Shown: positions 25,701 through 34,048 of the stretch, piece by piece
Position numbering within the stretch: position 1 is the stretch's first letter
How the letters are laid out: every line of letters begins with the position of its first letter
Assembly: GCF_004363005.1 (NCBI RefSeq)
Contig: NZ_SNYH01000005.1
Coordinates: 308,610-372,609 of the forward strand
Source of the DNA: Tenacibaculum caenipelagi
GTDB taxonomy: Bacteria; Bacteroidota; Bacteroidia; Flavobacteriales; Flavobacteriaceae
Length of the DNA: 64,000 bases
Direction of reading: 5' to 3'
The notes under the pieces: model-generated
Databases searched by the model: none
The model's input: only the letters and a program-made list of their open reading frames with translations
What the model was told of the DNA's origin: nothing
Program-made: the position numbers and the translations under genes

Positions 25701-25722
25701 AACTCAGGGTTATCCCTGAGTT
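25701..25722. promoter_or_regulatory. 9-bp hairpin upstream of the response-regulator promoter
   Basis: AACTCAGGG-TTAT-CCCTGAGTT, a perfect stem without a T-run. It is preceded by two direct repeats, GTACCTATA x2 (about 25654-25672) and ATGTTAAAGAAA x2 (about 25679-25701). It ends 30 bases before the -33 element of the response regulator, so it may be an operator rather than a terminator. Confidence 0.45.
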
Positions 25723-25751
25723 GCTAACAAAACAAATAGGGATACTGTGTA

Positions 25752-25782
25752 TTGTAGACAATGCTTTTATAACATAGATTTG
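25752..25782 (+). promoter_or_regulatory. Promoter of the response-regulator gene
   Basis: TTG at 25752-25754, 20-base spacer, TAGATTTG at 25775-25782, then 15 bases to ATG 25798; a good Bacteroidota -33/-7 pair. Confidence 0.7.
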
Positions 25783-25797
25783 TAACTGTAAATAACC

Positions 25798-26451
25798 ATG
25801 AATTACAAGATTAAAGTTCACATAGCTGATGATCACAAGATTTTAATAGACGGGGTCATAGCTTTATTAAATACCGAAGACGATATAGAAGTTGAGGGAT
25901 ATTCTTTAACAGGAAGAGAAGTAGTTAACTGGTCTTCTAAAAACGCAGCTGATGTGTTAGTTTTAGATATTAATATGCCTGAAATGGATGGTATTGAAGT
26001 TTTAAAAACGTTCAAACAACGTAACACACAAATTAAAACTATTATACTATCTAGCTTAAGCGACCCAAAACTTGTGCAAGAACTAATGGCTTTAGGAGCT
26101 AATGGTTTTGTTGATAAAAGTCACGCTAACGAACAAATTATAGACGCCATAAAAGTTGTTTATAACGGTATTCAATACATTAGCGAAGACATTAAAGTAA
26201 AACTATTAGAACTATACGCTTCCGATTCAAAAGAAGTAATAGAACCTGAGTTTATAAACGGAGATTTAACTGAACGAGAAATTTCAGTGTTAAAGTTGAT
26301 AGCTCAAGAAAAAAGCTCTAATGAAATTGCAAAACAGTTAAACATCAGCCTAAAGACTGTTGAAACGTACCGAAGTAATTTATACAAAAAATTAAAAGTA
26401 AAAAACGTAGTAGGTTTAGCGATGTATGCCGTGAGAAACAATATAGTGTAG
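25798..26451 (+). CDS. NarL/LuxR-type response regulator
   Basis: 217 residues. The receiver domain (about 5-125) has the acidic pocket ADDH near residue 11, the phosphoacceptor Asp57 (LVLDINMPEMDG), Ser in LSSLSD and Lys in DKSHA. The LuxR helix-turn-helix is at about 153-215 (LTEREISVLKLIAQEKSSNEIAKQLNISLKTVETYRSNLYKKL). It would be phosphorylated by a HisKA_3-type kinase, most simply the one encoded at 27431, two genes downstream. Its last codons form the first arm of the duplicated element 26418-26703. It has its own -33/-7 promoter. Confidence 0.93.
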   Translation: MNYKIKVHIADDHKILIDGVIALLNTEDDIEVEGYSLTGREVVNWSSKNAADVLVLDINMPEMDGIEVLKTFKQRNTQIKTIILSSLSDPKLVQELMALGANGFVDKSHANEQIIDAIKVVYNGIQYISEDIKVKLLELYASDSKEVIEPEFINGDLTEREISVLKLIAQEKSSNEIAKQLNISLKTVETYRSNLYKKLKVKNVVGLAMYAVRNNIV

Positions 26452-26703
26452 GGATGTACCCCTCATCATTTTTCTTTATCCCCTAGATTAAGAAAAAGTC
26501 CCCCGAATCTGTACACTATATCCCCTGGAGACTATACATTATACATGCATCGCTTTACTAACTACAAATAAAAAATAATTAGCGATGTACGCTGTTAATC
26601 AAACATAGTACACCATAAATAGGAAACCCCTTCATTTTGTTTTCTTTATCCCCCAAGAGATTCCCCAATCTCAACCCTGTCAAAAGTACATCGCTTTTTT
26701 TTT
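26418..26703. repeat. Imperfectly duplicated element of about 130 bp with terminal inverted repeats
   Basis: Copy A spans about 26418-26556 and copy B about 26581-26703. Each begins AGCGATGTA and ends CATCGCTTT, and inside share CCCCT(T)CAT, TTTCTTTATCCCC and CCCC(G)AATCT in the same order at similar offsets. Arms: AGCGATGTA 26418-26426, CATCGCT 26548-26554, AGCGATGTAC 26581-26590, GTACATCGCT 26686-26695, the last followed by T9 (26695-26703). C-tracts in copy A start at 26459, 26480, 26500 and 26522. Copy A begins inside the response-regulator gene; copy B could encode LAMYAVNQT-stop, echoing that protein's LAMYAVRNNIV. Confidence 0.65.
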
Positions 26704-26742
26704 GAAAAATAAACCAATAATAACTTACTAAAACTGTCAATC

Positions 26743-27417
26743 ATGAAAAAAGTCGCTCCTTATTTTCTCGCATTAACTCTAAGTATTGTGTTTGCTTCTT
26801 GTTCTAACAACGACACTGAAGTTTTAGACGATACTCCAGAAAACTTATTACAATCATATACTCTTAAAAGAGATGCTAGTGGTGCTTACTCAATTGATTT
26901 TAATACTTCTAGCAATACTGATGTAACTACCGTTACAAATACAGATAACTCTAAAGAAATAATTTTAGCAGAAACAGCTCAAAAAACTGCTACTAAACAC
27001 TCTAATGATTTTTCTATTGATAATGAGCATTTAAAAATCGGTTTTTTAGAAACTAACAATGGGAAGCAAACTAATATATGGGTAAAAGATGAAAACATTA
27101 CCTTTGCTAAAGGCATTACTGAATTTTTAAATTCGTATAGTGTTACAGCTAATGAAGATGGCACCTATCAATTAGACTTTGTTGTAAATGATAATGTAGC
27201 TACTGAGTTTAGTTATAATGAAGACATAGAAGCGTACGAGGTTCATTTGTCTAATAATTATGACACAGAAAATGCAAAAACTTTTTCAAGAACAATGAGC
27301 TCTTCTGATAATGGTATTATCAAAATTAATTTTGTTAACCACAAATACTCTGGAAAAACAGTAGAAGAAGAACTAGCTAATTTAGTTACAAAACCTGAGG
27401 TAATAATTCAATCATAA
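26743..27417 (+). CDS. Lipoprotein of unknown function between response regulator and kinase
   Basis: 224 residues. The signal peptide with lipobox (IVFASCSNND, Cys about residue 20) predicts a lipoprotein, probably in the outer membrane. The rest is polar, Asn/Thr/Asp-rich and likely beta-structured, with two similar halves: 'SYTLKRDASGAYSIDFNTSSNTDV' near the start and 'SYSVTANEDGTYQLDFVVNDNVATEF' near residue 131. I do not recognise a family. It ends 13 bases before the kinase gene, so co-transcription is likely; a sensory input or target role is an inference from position. Its upstream region is the duplicated C-tract element. Confidence 0.75.
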   Translation: MKKVAPYFLALTLSIVFASCSNNDTEVLDDTPENLLQSYTLKRDASGAYSIDFNTSSNTDVTTVTNTDNSKEIILAETAQKTATKHSNDFSIDNEHLKIGFLETNNGKQTNIWVKDENITFAKGITEFLNSYSVTANEDGTYQLDFVVNDNVATEFSYNEDIEAYEVHLSNNYDTENAKTFSRTMSSSDNGIIKINFVNHKYSGKTVEEELANLVTKPEVIIQS

Positions 27418-27430
27418 CAAAAAGAGTAGT

Positions 27431-29284
27431 TTGAAAAAAGCACTAAGTATATTAGCATTATGTCTTTTAATTTCAAATATATCCTTTGGACAAGAAAATA
27501 AATTAAGTTTAAGGGAAAAATTATCCTATATTAAACATAAAGACTCTTTAGCTTTTTTTAAAGTTGACAGCCTGTATTCAAAGCAAAAATATACTGAGGC
27601 ATTAGACAAAGCTTTAATCCTGCTCAAAGAAAGTAAAATCAATAGTAATGACTTACTTTCTTCAAAAATCAATAATATTATTGGAAATATTTATTTTGAA
27701 AATAATTCATATCAAAAAGCTATAGAATTCTATACAATTAGCAACAAATACTTTAAGAAACACAAAAACAAATCTCCATCTCTAGACAGAAATAAGAAAT
27801 TAGATTTACTACCTATCAATGATGACGATTATATTGAAATGATTAATCTCCAAAAAATTGGTAGCTCTTATCATATATTAAAAGAAAGTGATTCTATAAA
27901 CTCTGAAATGTATAAAGATAGTGCTATGTACTATTACGGAAAAGTTATAAACAACTCTTTCAAAACTGAAAAGGCTAAAATATTAAAGGCAAAAATAAAT
28001 AATAACCTTTCTACAATTTATTTGAGGGATTCATTATATAAAAAAGCTGAGTTTTACATTAATGAGTCTATAAAATTATATGAAAGCATAAATGATAAGG
28101 TAGGTAAAGCTGGTTCTTTAGGTAATTTAGCCAATATTTATCTAGAAAAAAAAGAGTTAGAAAAATCTAAAGCTACATATATTAAAGCATTAAATCTAAT
28201 CAAAGATGTAGAAGACAATAATATATCTTCGACCAAAACTAAATCCAGTTTATACTTTAACCTAGCTTGGACTCTATATCTCTTAAAGGATTATACTGCA
28301 TATACCTATCAAGAAAAATCTTATAATATTAAGGACGATTTAAGAGATATAGAGATAAGAAGAATGATTGATGAAATATATACCCAACATGAACTTAACC
28401 TTGAAAAAGAAAAGACAGCCTTAGTTGAAGAACAACGAAAATTAAAGGAAGCACAACAAGCAAAAACTTCTATGCTTTTTGGGGTATTAAGTTTGCTTGT
28501 TTTAATCATATCTGGTGTAATCATATACAACTACAAACTTCGTCAAAGAAACTTACGACTTAAATTATCAGAGAGCAAACTTATACAACAACAAAACATT
28601 GAGAAACTTAAATCTGAAGCACAGGTTAAAATACTTAATGCAACTATTGACGGTAAAGAAACCGAGCGCAAGCTTATTGCAGAGATATTGCATGACAATG
28701 TCAGTGCTTTATTATCTTCTGCTAACATGCATTTATCAGCAACTAAGAAACAATTTGAAGGAGAAACTTCTCAAGAAATACAAAAGACACAAGCCATTAT
28801 CTCAGAGGCCTCTCAAAAGGTTAGGGACTTATCACATAACCTAGTTTCATCTATTTTATTAAAATTTGGGTTAGAATATGCTATTAAAGATGTTGCTAAA
28901 AAATATTCAAATAGCGAGTTAAACTTTAAAGTATCTGCTCAAAACATTAGCAGGTATAATCAAGAATTTGAAATAAAGATTTTTAATGTTATTCAAGAAT
29001 TAATTAACAACATTCTTAAGCATAGTAAAGCCAAACATGCACAAATAAACTTGAAAGAAGAGAATAATCAACTAACCGTTCTCGTAAAAGATGATGGGGT
29101 AGGTTTCTCTACCTCGTCTTCTTCTTTTTCTGATGGTATTGGGCTTAATCAAATAGAAGCTAGAATTCATGTCATGAATGGTAAATTAACCATAAAGTCA
29201 AAAGAAAATGCTGGTACATCTGTGCATATCAAAGTACCTATTCTTAAACAAGAAAAAAACATCAGGCTAACTTCTATTAGCTAG
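27431..29284 (+). CDS. TPR-containing sensor histidine kinase (HisKA_3 type)
   Basis: 617 residues from TTG 27431, the only start that retains the signal peptide KKALSILALCLLISNISFGQ. The periplasmic part (about 25-330) carries TPR-like helices (AEFYINESIKLYESINDKVGKAGSLGNLANIYLEKKELEKSKATY, in pieces); one membrane helix at about 345-366; a HisKA_3 domain with His421 (ERKLIAEILHDNVSALL); and HATPase_c (IIQELINNILKHSK, VKDDGVGF, GIGLNQIEARI). It is the expected partner of the NarL-type regulator at 25798. The 3' end overlaps the convergent phosphodiesterase gene by 18 bases. Confidence 0.9.
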   Translation: MKKALSILALCLLISNISFGQENKLSLREKLSYIKHKDSLAFFKVDSLYSKQKYTEALDKALILLKESKINSNDLLSSKINNIIGNIYFENNSYQKAIEFYTISNKYFKKHKNKSPSLDRNKKLDLLPINDDDYIEMINLQKIGSSYHILKESDSINSEMYKDSAMYYYGKVINNSFKTEKAKILKAKINNNLSTIYLRDSLYKKAEFYINESIKLYESINDKVGKAGSLGNLANIYLEKKELEKSKATYIKALNLIKDVEDNNISSTKTKSSLYFNLAWTLYLLKDYTAYTYQEKSYNIKDDLRDIEIRRMIDEIYTQHELNLEKEKTALVEEQRKLKEAQQAKTSMLFGVLSLLVLIISGVIIYNYKLRQRNLRLKLSESKLIQQQNIEKLKSEAQVKILNATIDGKETERKLIAEILHDNVSALLSSANMHLSATKKQFEGETSQEIQKTQAIISEASQKVRDLSHNLVSSILLKFGLEYAIKDVAKKYSNSELNFKVSAQNISRYNQEFEIKIFNVIQELINNILKHSKAKHAQINLKEENNQLTVLVKDDGVGFSTSSSSFSDGIGLNQIEARIHVMNGKLTIKSKENAGTSVHIKVPILKQEKNIRLTSIS

Positions 29285-29764
29285 CTCTATAATTTCCATG
29301 TTTTTTATTTCCCCTTTGTCTATTTCGAATCGAAGCATTGTCCTCACTTTATGAAAACCATGTTTGCCTGCTGCACCAGGGTTCAAATGCAATAAATTTA
29401 GCTTTTTATCATACTGAATTTTTAAAATATGCGAATGACCACAAATAAAAAGTTTAGGTCTGTTATTTTTCAATTCTTCTTTAATCCTTTGATCGTATCT
29501 ATTAGGATATCCTCCTATATGAGTTATCCATACAGAAACTCCATCAACAACAAATTTATTATCTAAAGGAAATTCAGCTCTAGCATCTTTGTCGTCAATA
29601 TTCCCGTAAACAGCTCTGAGCGGTTTCAACTTTTTAATTGTATCTGTAACCTTTAAACTTCCTATATCACCTGCATGCCAAATTTCATCAGCTTGTTTCA
29701 CAAACTTTAAAATTTGTTCATCTATAAAACTATGTGTATCAGAGAGAAGTAAAATCTTTATCAT
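29267..29764 (-). CDS. YfcE/MJ0936-type metallophosphoesterase
   Basis: 165 residues from ATG 29764; a GTG two codons upstream is also in frame. Metal ligands are visible in order: LLSDTHSF (DxH), HAGDIGS (GD), YGNIDD (GNxD), THIGGYP, and CGHSHIL (GHxH), with a late LNPGAAG. It is a cytoplasmic calcineurin-like phosphodiesterase; the substrate is unknown. TAGTTTTG at 29770-29777 (minus) ends five bases before the ATG, so the mRNA may be leaderless. Its 3' end overlaps the kinase gene. Confidence 0.88.
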   Translation of the reverse strand: MIKILLLSDTHSFIDEQILKFVKQADEIWHAGDIGSLKVTDTIKKLKPLRAVYGNIDDKDARAEFPLDNKFVVDGVSVWITHIGGYPNRYDQRIKEELKNNRPKLFICGHSHILKIQYDKKLNLLHLNPGAAGKHGFHKVRTMLRFEIDKGEIKNMEIIELANRS

Positions 29765-29769
29765 ATGCA

Positions 29770-29777
29770 CAAAACTA
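29770..29777 (-). promoter_or_regulatory. -7 element abutting the phosphodiesterase start
   Basis: Minus-strand TAGTTTTG, perfect TAnnTTTG, five bases before ATG 29764. Confidence 0.55.
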
Positions 29778-30054
29778 ATGAAGAATTATTGCACAAAAAA
29801 AATCCATAAGCATTTTTATGGATTTCTTTAAAATAAGGGGAAATTAATGAAAGGGGAATTCACTATTTTATAATCTTCAACAAAAAACTAATGATTAGTT
29901 ATTCATTAGTTTAACTCAAGGGGTCAAAAATAACATAATCATCCAAACAAAGTGTTAACATATGTTAATAAAACTAATTTTCTTTTTAACTCTTACTCTT
30001 CTCTATTTCATCACAGAATTTCATAATTTAGCTATCTAAAAAAATTTGTACTCA

Positions 30055-30789
30055 TTGAGGTATTTTATCAAATTAGCATACAACGGAAAAAACTACCACG
30101 GGTGGCAAATTCAACCCGATGCTATTTCTGTTCAAGAAAAAATTAACACAGCTATAAGTACTATTTTAAGGCAAAAAATAAATATAGTAGGCGCAGGAAG
30201 AACAGATGCAGGCGTACACGCCTCTGAAATGTTTGCTCATTTTGATTTTGATTTACCTTTAAATGATAATTTTACATACAAGCTAAATGCTATTTTGCCA
30301 GATGATATCGTTATTATAAACACACAACAAGTACACGAAGATGCTCACGCTAGATTTGATGCAGTAAGCAGAAGTTATGAATATAAAATTTGGTTAGGTA
30401 GAAATCCGTTTTTATTAGAAACTTCATGGCAACTACATCATCAAAACTTAAATATAGAATTGATGAATAAAGCTGCTATAATTTTATATGAATATGAAGA
30501 TTTTGAGTGTTTTTCAAAAGTAAAAACAGATGTTAACACATTTAATTGTACAGTAACTAATGCTGAGTGGGTTTTAAACGGCAATGAATTAACATTTCAT
30601 ATTAGTGCTAATCGATTTTTAAGAAATATGGTTCGCGCTATAGTGGGTACTTTAATTGAAGTTGGCTTAGGTAAAATTACTACTGACGATTTTAAAAAAA
30701 TTATTGAGAGTAAAAACCGAAGCAATGCTGGAGTATCTGTTCCGGCAAAAGGATTATTTTTAACTAAAGTAACATACGATTATATATAG
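30055..30789 (+). CDS. truA: tRNA pseudouridine(38-40) synthase TruA
   Basis: 244 residues from TTG 30055 (MRYFIKLAYNGKNYHGWQIQ), which matches the usual N-terminus; an in-frame TTG at 30046 would add three residues. Catalytic Asp at about residue 51 lies in VGAGRTDAGVHASEM. Further motifs: RFDAVSRSYEYKIW and RFLRNMVRAIVGTLIEVG. It modifies U38-40 in the anticodon arm of tRNAs. AAAATTTG at 30041-30048 is an imperfect -7 element just before the start. The gene overlaps the ABC transporter GTG by one base. Confidence 0.92.
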   Translation: MRYFIKLAYNGKNYHGWQIQPDAISVQEKINTAISTILRQKINIVGAGRTDAGVHASEMFAHFDFDLPLNDNFTYKLNAILPDDIVIINTQQVHEDAHARFDAVSRSYEYKIWLGRNPFLLETSWQLHHQNLNIELMNKAAIILYEYEDFECFSKVKTDVNTFNCTVTNAEWVLNGNELTFHISANRFLRNMVRAIVGTLIEVGLGKITTDDFKKIIESKNRSNAGVSVPAKGLFLTKVTYDYI

Positions 30790-32555
30790 TGAGTAAAGCA
30801 ACAGGTAGAGCATTCGACATTAAAATTTTTGCACGACTTATGAGTTTTGCAAAAAAATACCGTATTCGATTTATAATTGCATCGCTTTCAACCATTTTGT
30901 TAGCTGGGTTTTCTGCTTTAAGCCCTGTAATTTTGATGATGGCAATTGACGATTTCACAATTACCAAAGACTTTGTAAGACTATCGTATTTCACTATCGC
31001 TATGTTAGTGGTTTTACTTATTCAAGTTTTTTTTCAATTTAGTTTCATTTATTACGCCAACTGGGTGGGTCAACATATAATCAGAGATATTAGAGCCAAA
31101 ACTTTTAGAAAAATCTTAGAATTTAAGATGAGTTATTTTGATAATTCGTCTGTAGGAAAATTGGTAACTCGTGTTGTTTCTGATATAGAAACTATTGCTA
31201 ACTTTTTTACGCAAGGTGTTTTTATGATTGTCAGTGACATTTTAAAAATGATAGTAGTAATTATAGTAATGTTTTATACAAACTGGAAACTGGCACTAAT
31301 CGCACTTGCTACATTACCTGTACTTATTTATGCTACCAAATTATTCCAAATTGCTATAAAATCAACTTTTCAAGATGTTCGAAACCAAGTAGCCAACCTT
31401 AACAGTTTTGTACAAGAAAGAGTAACAGGAATAAAAATTGTTCAGCTTTTTAATCGCGAAAAAATCGAATATCAAAACTTCATTAATATTAACGAAAAAC
31501 ATAAGAAAGCACATATTAAGACCGTTTGGTACTACTCAATCTTTTTTCCTATTGCAGAAATACTATCATCTATTTCAATTGGTTTAATCGCATGGTTTGG
31601 AGGTTTACAGGTAGTTGGTAGTACTGCTGTTAGTGTAGGAGCTGTTATTGCTTTTATTCAAATGGCTCAAATGTTATTTAGACCTTTACGACAAATTGCT
31701 GATAAATTTAATCAGTTACAAATGGGAATTGTGGCTGGCGAACGTGTATTTAATGTTATAGATACTGAAAGCTCTATTGATAAAAATGGAACTTTTTCTG
31801 CAGCTAATATCCAGGGCAACATTAACTTTAAAGATGTACACTTTAGCTATATAAAAGATGAAGAAATTTTAAAAGGAATTAGTTTTGATGTAGAAAAAGG
31901 ACAAACAGTAGCCATTGTGGGTGCTACCGGAGCAGGTAAATCAACTATTATTAGTCTTATTAGTCGTTTTTATGAAATAAACAGTGGGTTAATTTGTATT
32001 GATGATACTCCTATTCAAGATTATGACATCACTTCTTTACGTCAAAAAGTAGCAATAGTATTGCAAGATGTATTTTTATTTTCAGACACTATTCTAAATA
32101 ATATTACTTTAAAAAATGAAAAGATATCTTTAGAAGAGGTCAAAAAAGCCGCCAAACAAATAGGTATTCACGATTTTATAATGAGCCTACCTAATGATTA
32201 TAATTACAATGTAAAAGAACGTGGAGGCATGTTATCGTCTGGTCAACGTCAATTAATTGCTTTTTTACGTGCTTACCTTAGTAAACCAAGTATATTAATT
32301 TTAGACGAAGCTACCTCATCGGTTGACACACATTCTGAACAAATGATTCAATACGCCACAGATGAGATTACCAAAGACCGAACTTCTATAGTGATTGCAC
32401 ACCGCTTGGCAACTATTAAAAAGGCTGATATGATTATAGTTATGGACAAAGGTCGTATCGTTGAAAAAGGAAATCATACCGAATTATTAAAAAAACATGA
32501 TGGTTATTATAAGAATTTGTACGAAAAACAGTTTAATAGTGAGACGGTGATATAA
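30789..32555 (+). CDS. ABC transporter, fused permease and ATPase (MsbA/exporter type)
   Basis: 588 residues from GTG 30789, which shares a base with the truA stop. ABC_membrane domain with six helices (about 20-315) and an ATPase domain (about 345-580): Walker A GATGAGKST, Q-loop VLQDVFLFS, signature LSSGQRQLI, Walker B ILILDEATS, H-loop IAHRL. Half-transporters like this work as homodimers in the inner membrane and export lipids, drugs or peptides; the substrate cannot be told. No partner half-transporter is adjacent, which favours a homodimer. Confidence 0.92.
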   Translation: MSKATGRAFDIKIFARLMSFAKKYRIRFIIASLSTILLAGFSALSPVILMMAIDDFTITKDFVRLSYFTIAMLVVLLIQVFFQFSFIYYANWVGQHIIRDIRAKTFRKILEFKMSYFDNSSVGKLVTRVVSDIETIANFFTQGVFMIVSDILKMIVVIIVMFYTNWKLALIALATLPVLIYATKLFQIAIKSTFQDVRNQVANLNSFVQERVTGIKIVQLFNREKIEYQNFININEKHKKAHIKTVWYYSIFFPIAEILSSISIGLIAWFGGLQVVGSTAVSVGAVIAFIQMAQMLFRPLRQIADKFNQLQMGIVAGERVFNVIDTESSIDKNGTFSAANIQGNINFKDVHFSYIKDEEILKGISFDVEKGQTVAIVGATGAGKSTIISLISRFYEINSGLICIDDTPIQDYDITSLRQKVAIVLQDVFLFSDTILNNITLKNEKISLEEVKKAAKQIGIHDFIMSLPNDYNYNVKERGGMLSSGQRQLIAFLRAYLSKPSILILDEATSSVDTHSEQMIQYATDEITKDRTSIVIAHRLATIKKADMIIVMDKGRIVEKGNHTELLKKHDGYYKNLYEKQFNSETVI

Positions 32556-32560
32556 ATAAA

Positions 32561-32591
32561 TTTGTTTACGTCGTCCAAAATAGTACATTTG
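32561..32591 (+). promoter_or_regulatory. Promoter of the helical lipoprotein gene
   Basis: TTTG at 32561-32564, a 19-base spacer and TACATTTG at 32584-32591: the full Bacteroidota consensus, 35 bases before ATG 32627. Confidence 0.8.
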
Positions 32592-32626
32592 TTATTCAAT
32601 CTAAAAAACTAAAAATCAATTAAACG

Positions 32627-33094
32627 ATGAAAAAAGTAATCTTATCAGTATTTGTTGTTGGTGCTTTGTTAGCAACATCATGTAAAAAAGAAGCTAAAGA
32701 CGCTAAAGATGCAACTGTAGAAACTGTAGAAAACGCTGCTCAAGCTGTTGAAGAAGCTACTGCTGAGACTGTTGAGGCTACTGAAGAAGCTGCTGAAGAA
32801 GCTGCTGACGCTGTAGAAAATGCTGCAGAAACAGTAAAATCTGCAATTGAAGGTATTGAAATTCCTGAATTTGAAGATCAAAAAGTAGGAGAATACTTAC
32901 AATCATACACTGAGTATGCTAAAGATTATATCGAAGCGAAAGGAGATGTTGTTAAGAACACTGAATTAGCTAAAAAAGGTGTTGAATTAGCTGCTCAAGC
33001 AAAAGAGATTGCTGCTAATTTAGACGAAGAAGCTGCTAAGAAATTCAATAGCGTAATGACTGCTATTCAATCTAAGATGGCTCCTGCTCAATAA
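32627..33094 (+). CDS. Ala/Glu-rich helical lipoprotein
   Basis: 155 residues. Lipobox LLATSCKKE (Cys about residue 19). Residues about 22-82 are almost entirely Ala, Glu, Val, Thr and Asp with near-11-residue periodicity (VENAAQAVEEATAETVEATEEAAEEAADAVENA, in part), resembling an LEA/apolipoprotein-like amphipathic helix or coiled coil. Residues about 85-150 form a second helical segment (VGEYLQSYTEYAKDYIEAKG, AAKKFNSVMTAIQSKM). It is probably an abundant periplasm-facing envelope lipoprotein, given its consensus promoter and strong terminator. Function unknown. Confidence 0.8.
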   Translation: MKKVILSVFVVGALLATSCKKEAKDAKDATVETVENAAQAVEEATAETVEATEEAAEEAADAVENAAETVKSAIEGIEIPEFEDQKVGEYLQSYTEYAKDYIEAKGDVVKNTELAKKGVELAAQAKEIAANLDEEAAKKFNSVMTAIQSKMAPAQ

Positions 33095-33113
33095 TTTTGA
33101 GACAGAAAAAAAT

Positions 33114-33143
33114 AAAAAGGCTCGCTAATGCGAGCCTTTTTTT
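33114..33143. terminator. Bidirectional terminator between the lipoprotein gene and cdaA
   Basis: AAAAAGGCTCGC-TAAT-GCGAGCCTTTTT with T7; it also reaches the cdaA stop codon on the other strand. Confidence 0.92.
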
Positions 33144-33924
33144 ATGCCATAACATCTTTTTCTAATTTTCTATGGAGTTCTTCAAGTGATTTATACAACA
33201 CAAATTCTCCATCTTTTATGTACGAAATTTCTCCTGTTTCTTCAGAAACCAGTAAACAAATCGCATCTGTTTTTTCTGTAACCCCAATTGCAGCCCGATG
33301 TCGTAAGCCAAAACGAGCTGGAATTTTAGTACTATCTGAAACTGGTAACACTACACGAGTAGCCACAATGTAATTATCTCTAATTACAGTAGCCCCATCA
33401 TGCAATGGGCTATTTTTATAAAAAATACTCTCTATAATTGCTTCATTTACCAATGCATCCATCTTATCGCCTGTATTAATCAAAAAATCAAGATTATTTG
33501 TTTTCTCGATTACTAATAATGCTCCTGTTTTCGTCTTTGATAAATTAACACAGGCTCTCAAAATAGCTTCAATATCAATTTCTGAGTGGATTTCAGTTTT
33601 TAAAAACTTAAGCTGATTCAAAAAACCTCTTTTAGTAGAAAAATTAGTAGTTCCTATCATTAATAAAAACTTTCGGATTTCTTGTTGAAATACAATAATG
33701 AGCGCAATAACTCCTCCAGAAAGCAAGTACCCTAAAATTCCACTTAGCATTTCCATGTGAAGAGCTTGCGTTATTTTCCAAATTAAAAAGATTAGTGCAA
33801 TTCCTATAACAATATTAATAGCTACCGTTCCTTTTAACAATTTGTAAATATAATAAAGCAATACAGCTACTAAGAAGATATCTAACACATCTAGAAACGA
33901 AAAGTCTATAAAATCTAAATTCAT
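33142..33924 (-). CDS. cdaA: Diadenylate cyclase CdaA
   Basis: 260 residues. Three N-terminal membrane helices (about 8-75) precede a DisA_N/DAC domain with the catalytic signatures SPLHDGATVI (DGA) and ARFGLRHRAAIG (RHR). The enzyme makes cyclic di-AMP from two ATP at the inner membrane, controlling osmolyte transport and envelope integrity. The order cdaA-folP on the same strand is common in Bacteroidota. Length and topology are typical of membrane-bound CdaA. No regulator CdaR is adjacent. Confidence 0.95.
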   Translation of the reverse strand: MNLDFIDFSFLDVLDIFLVAVLLYYIYKLLKGTVAINIVIGIALIFLIWKITQALHMEMLSGILGYLLSGGVIALIIVFQQEIRKFLLMIGTTNFSTKRGFLNQLKFLKTEIHSEIDIEAILRACVNLSKTKTGALLVIEKTNNLDFLINTGDKMDALVNEAIIESIFYKNSPLHDGATVIRDNYIVATRVVLPVSDSTKIPARFGLRHRAAIGVTEKTDAICLLVSEETGEISYIKDGEFVLYKSLEELHRKLEKDVMA

Positions 33925-34048
33925 TAATTTTTAGAAGTTTAGCAACTACTTTTAAACAAAGCCAAAAGACAGTTATTTGAAAACTATTTTTTATCTGAGG
34001 TATATTTTTAGTCAAAAAACCTCATACTTATTAGTAAATGTAAGCATT

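Noticed and set aside
33128..33373. Plus-strand frame opposite cdaA
   Set aside because: It starts inside the terminator and is antisense to the conserved catalytic domain of cdaA.
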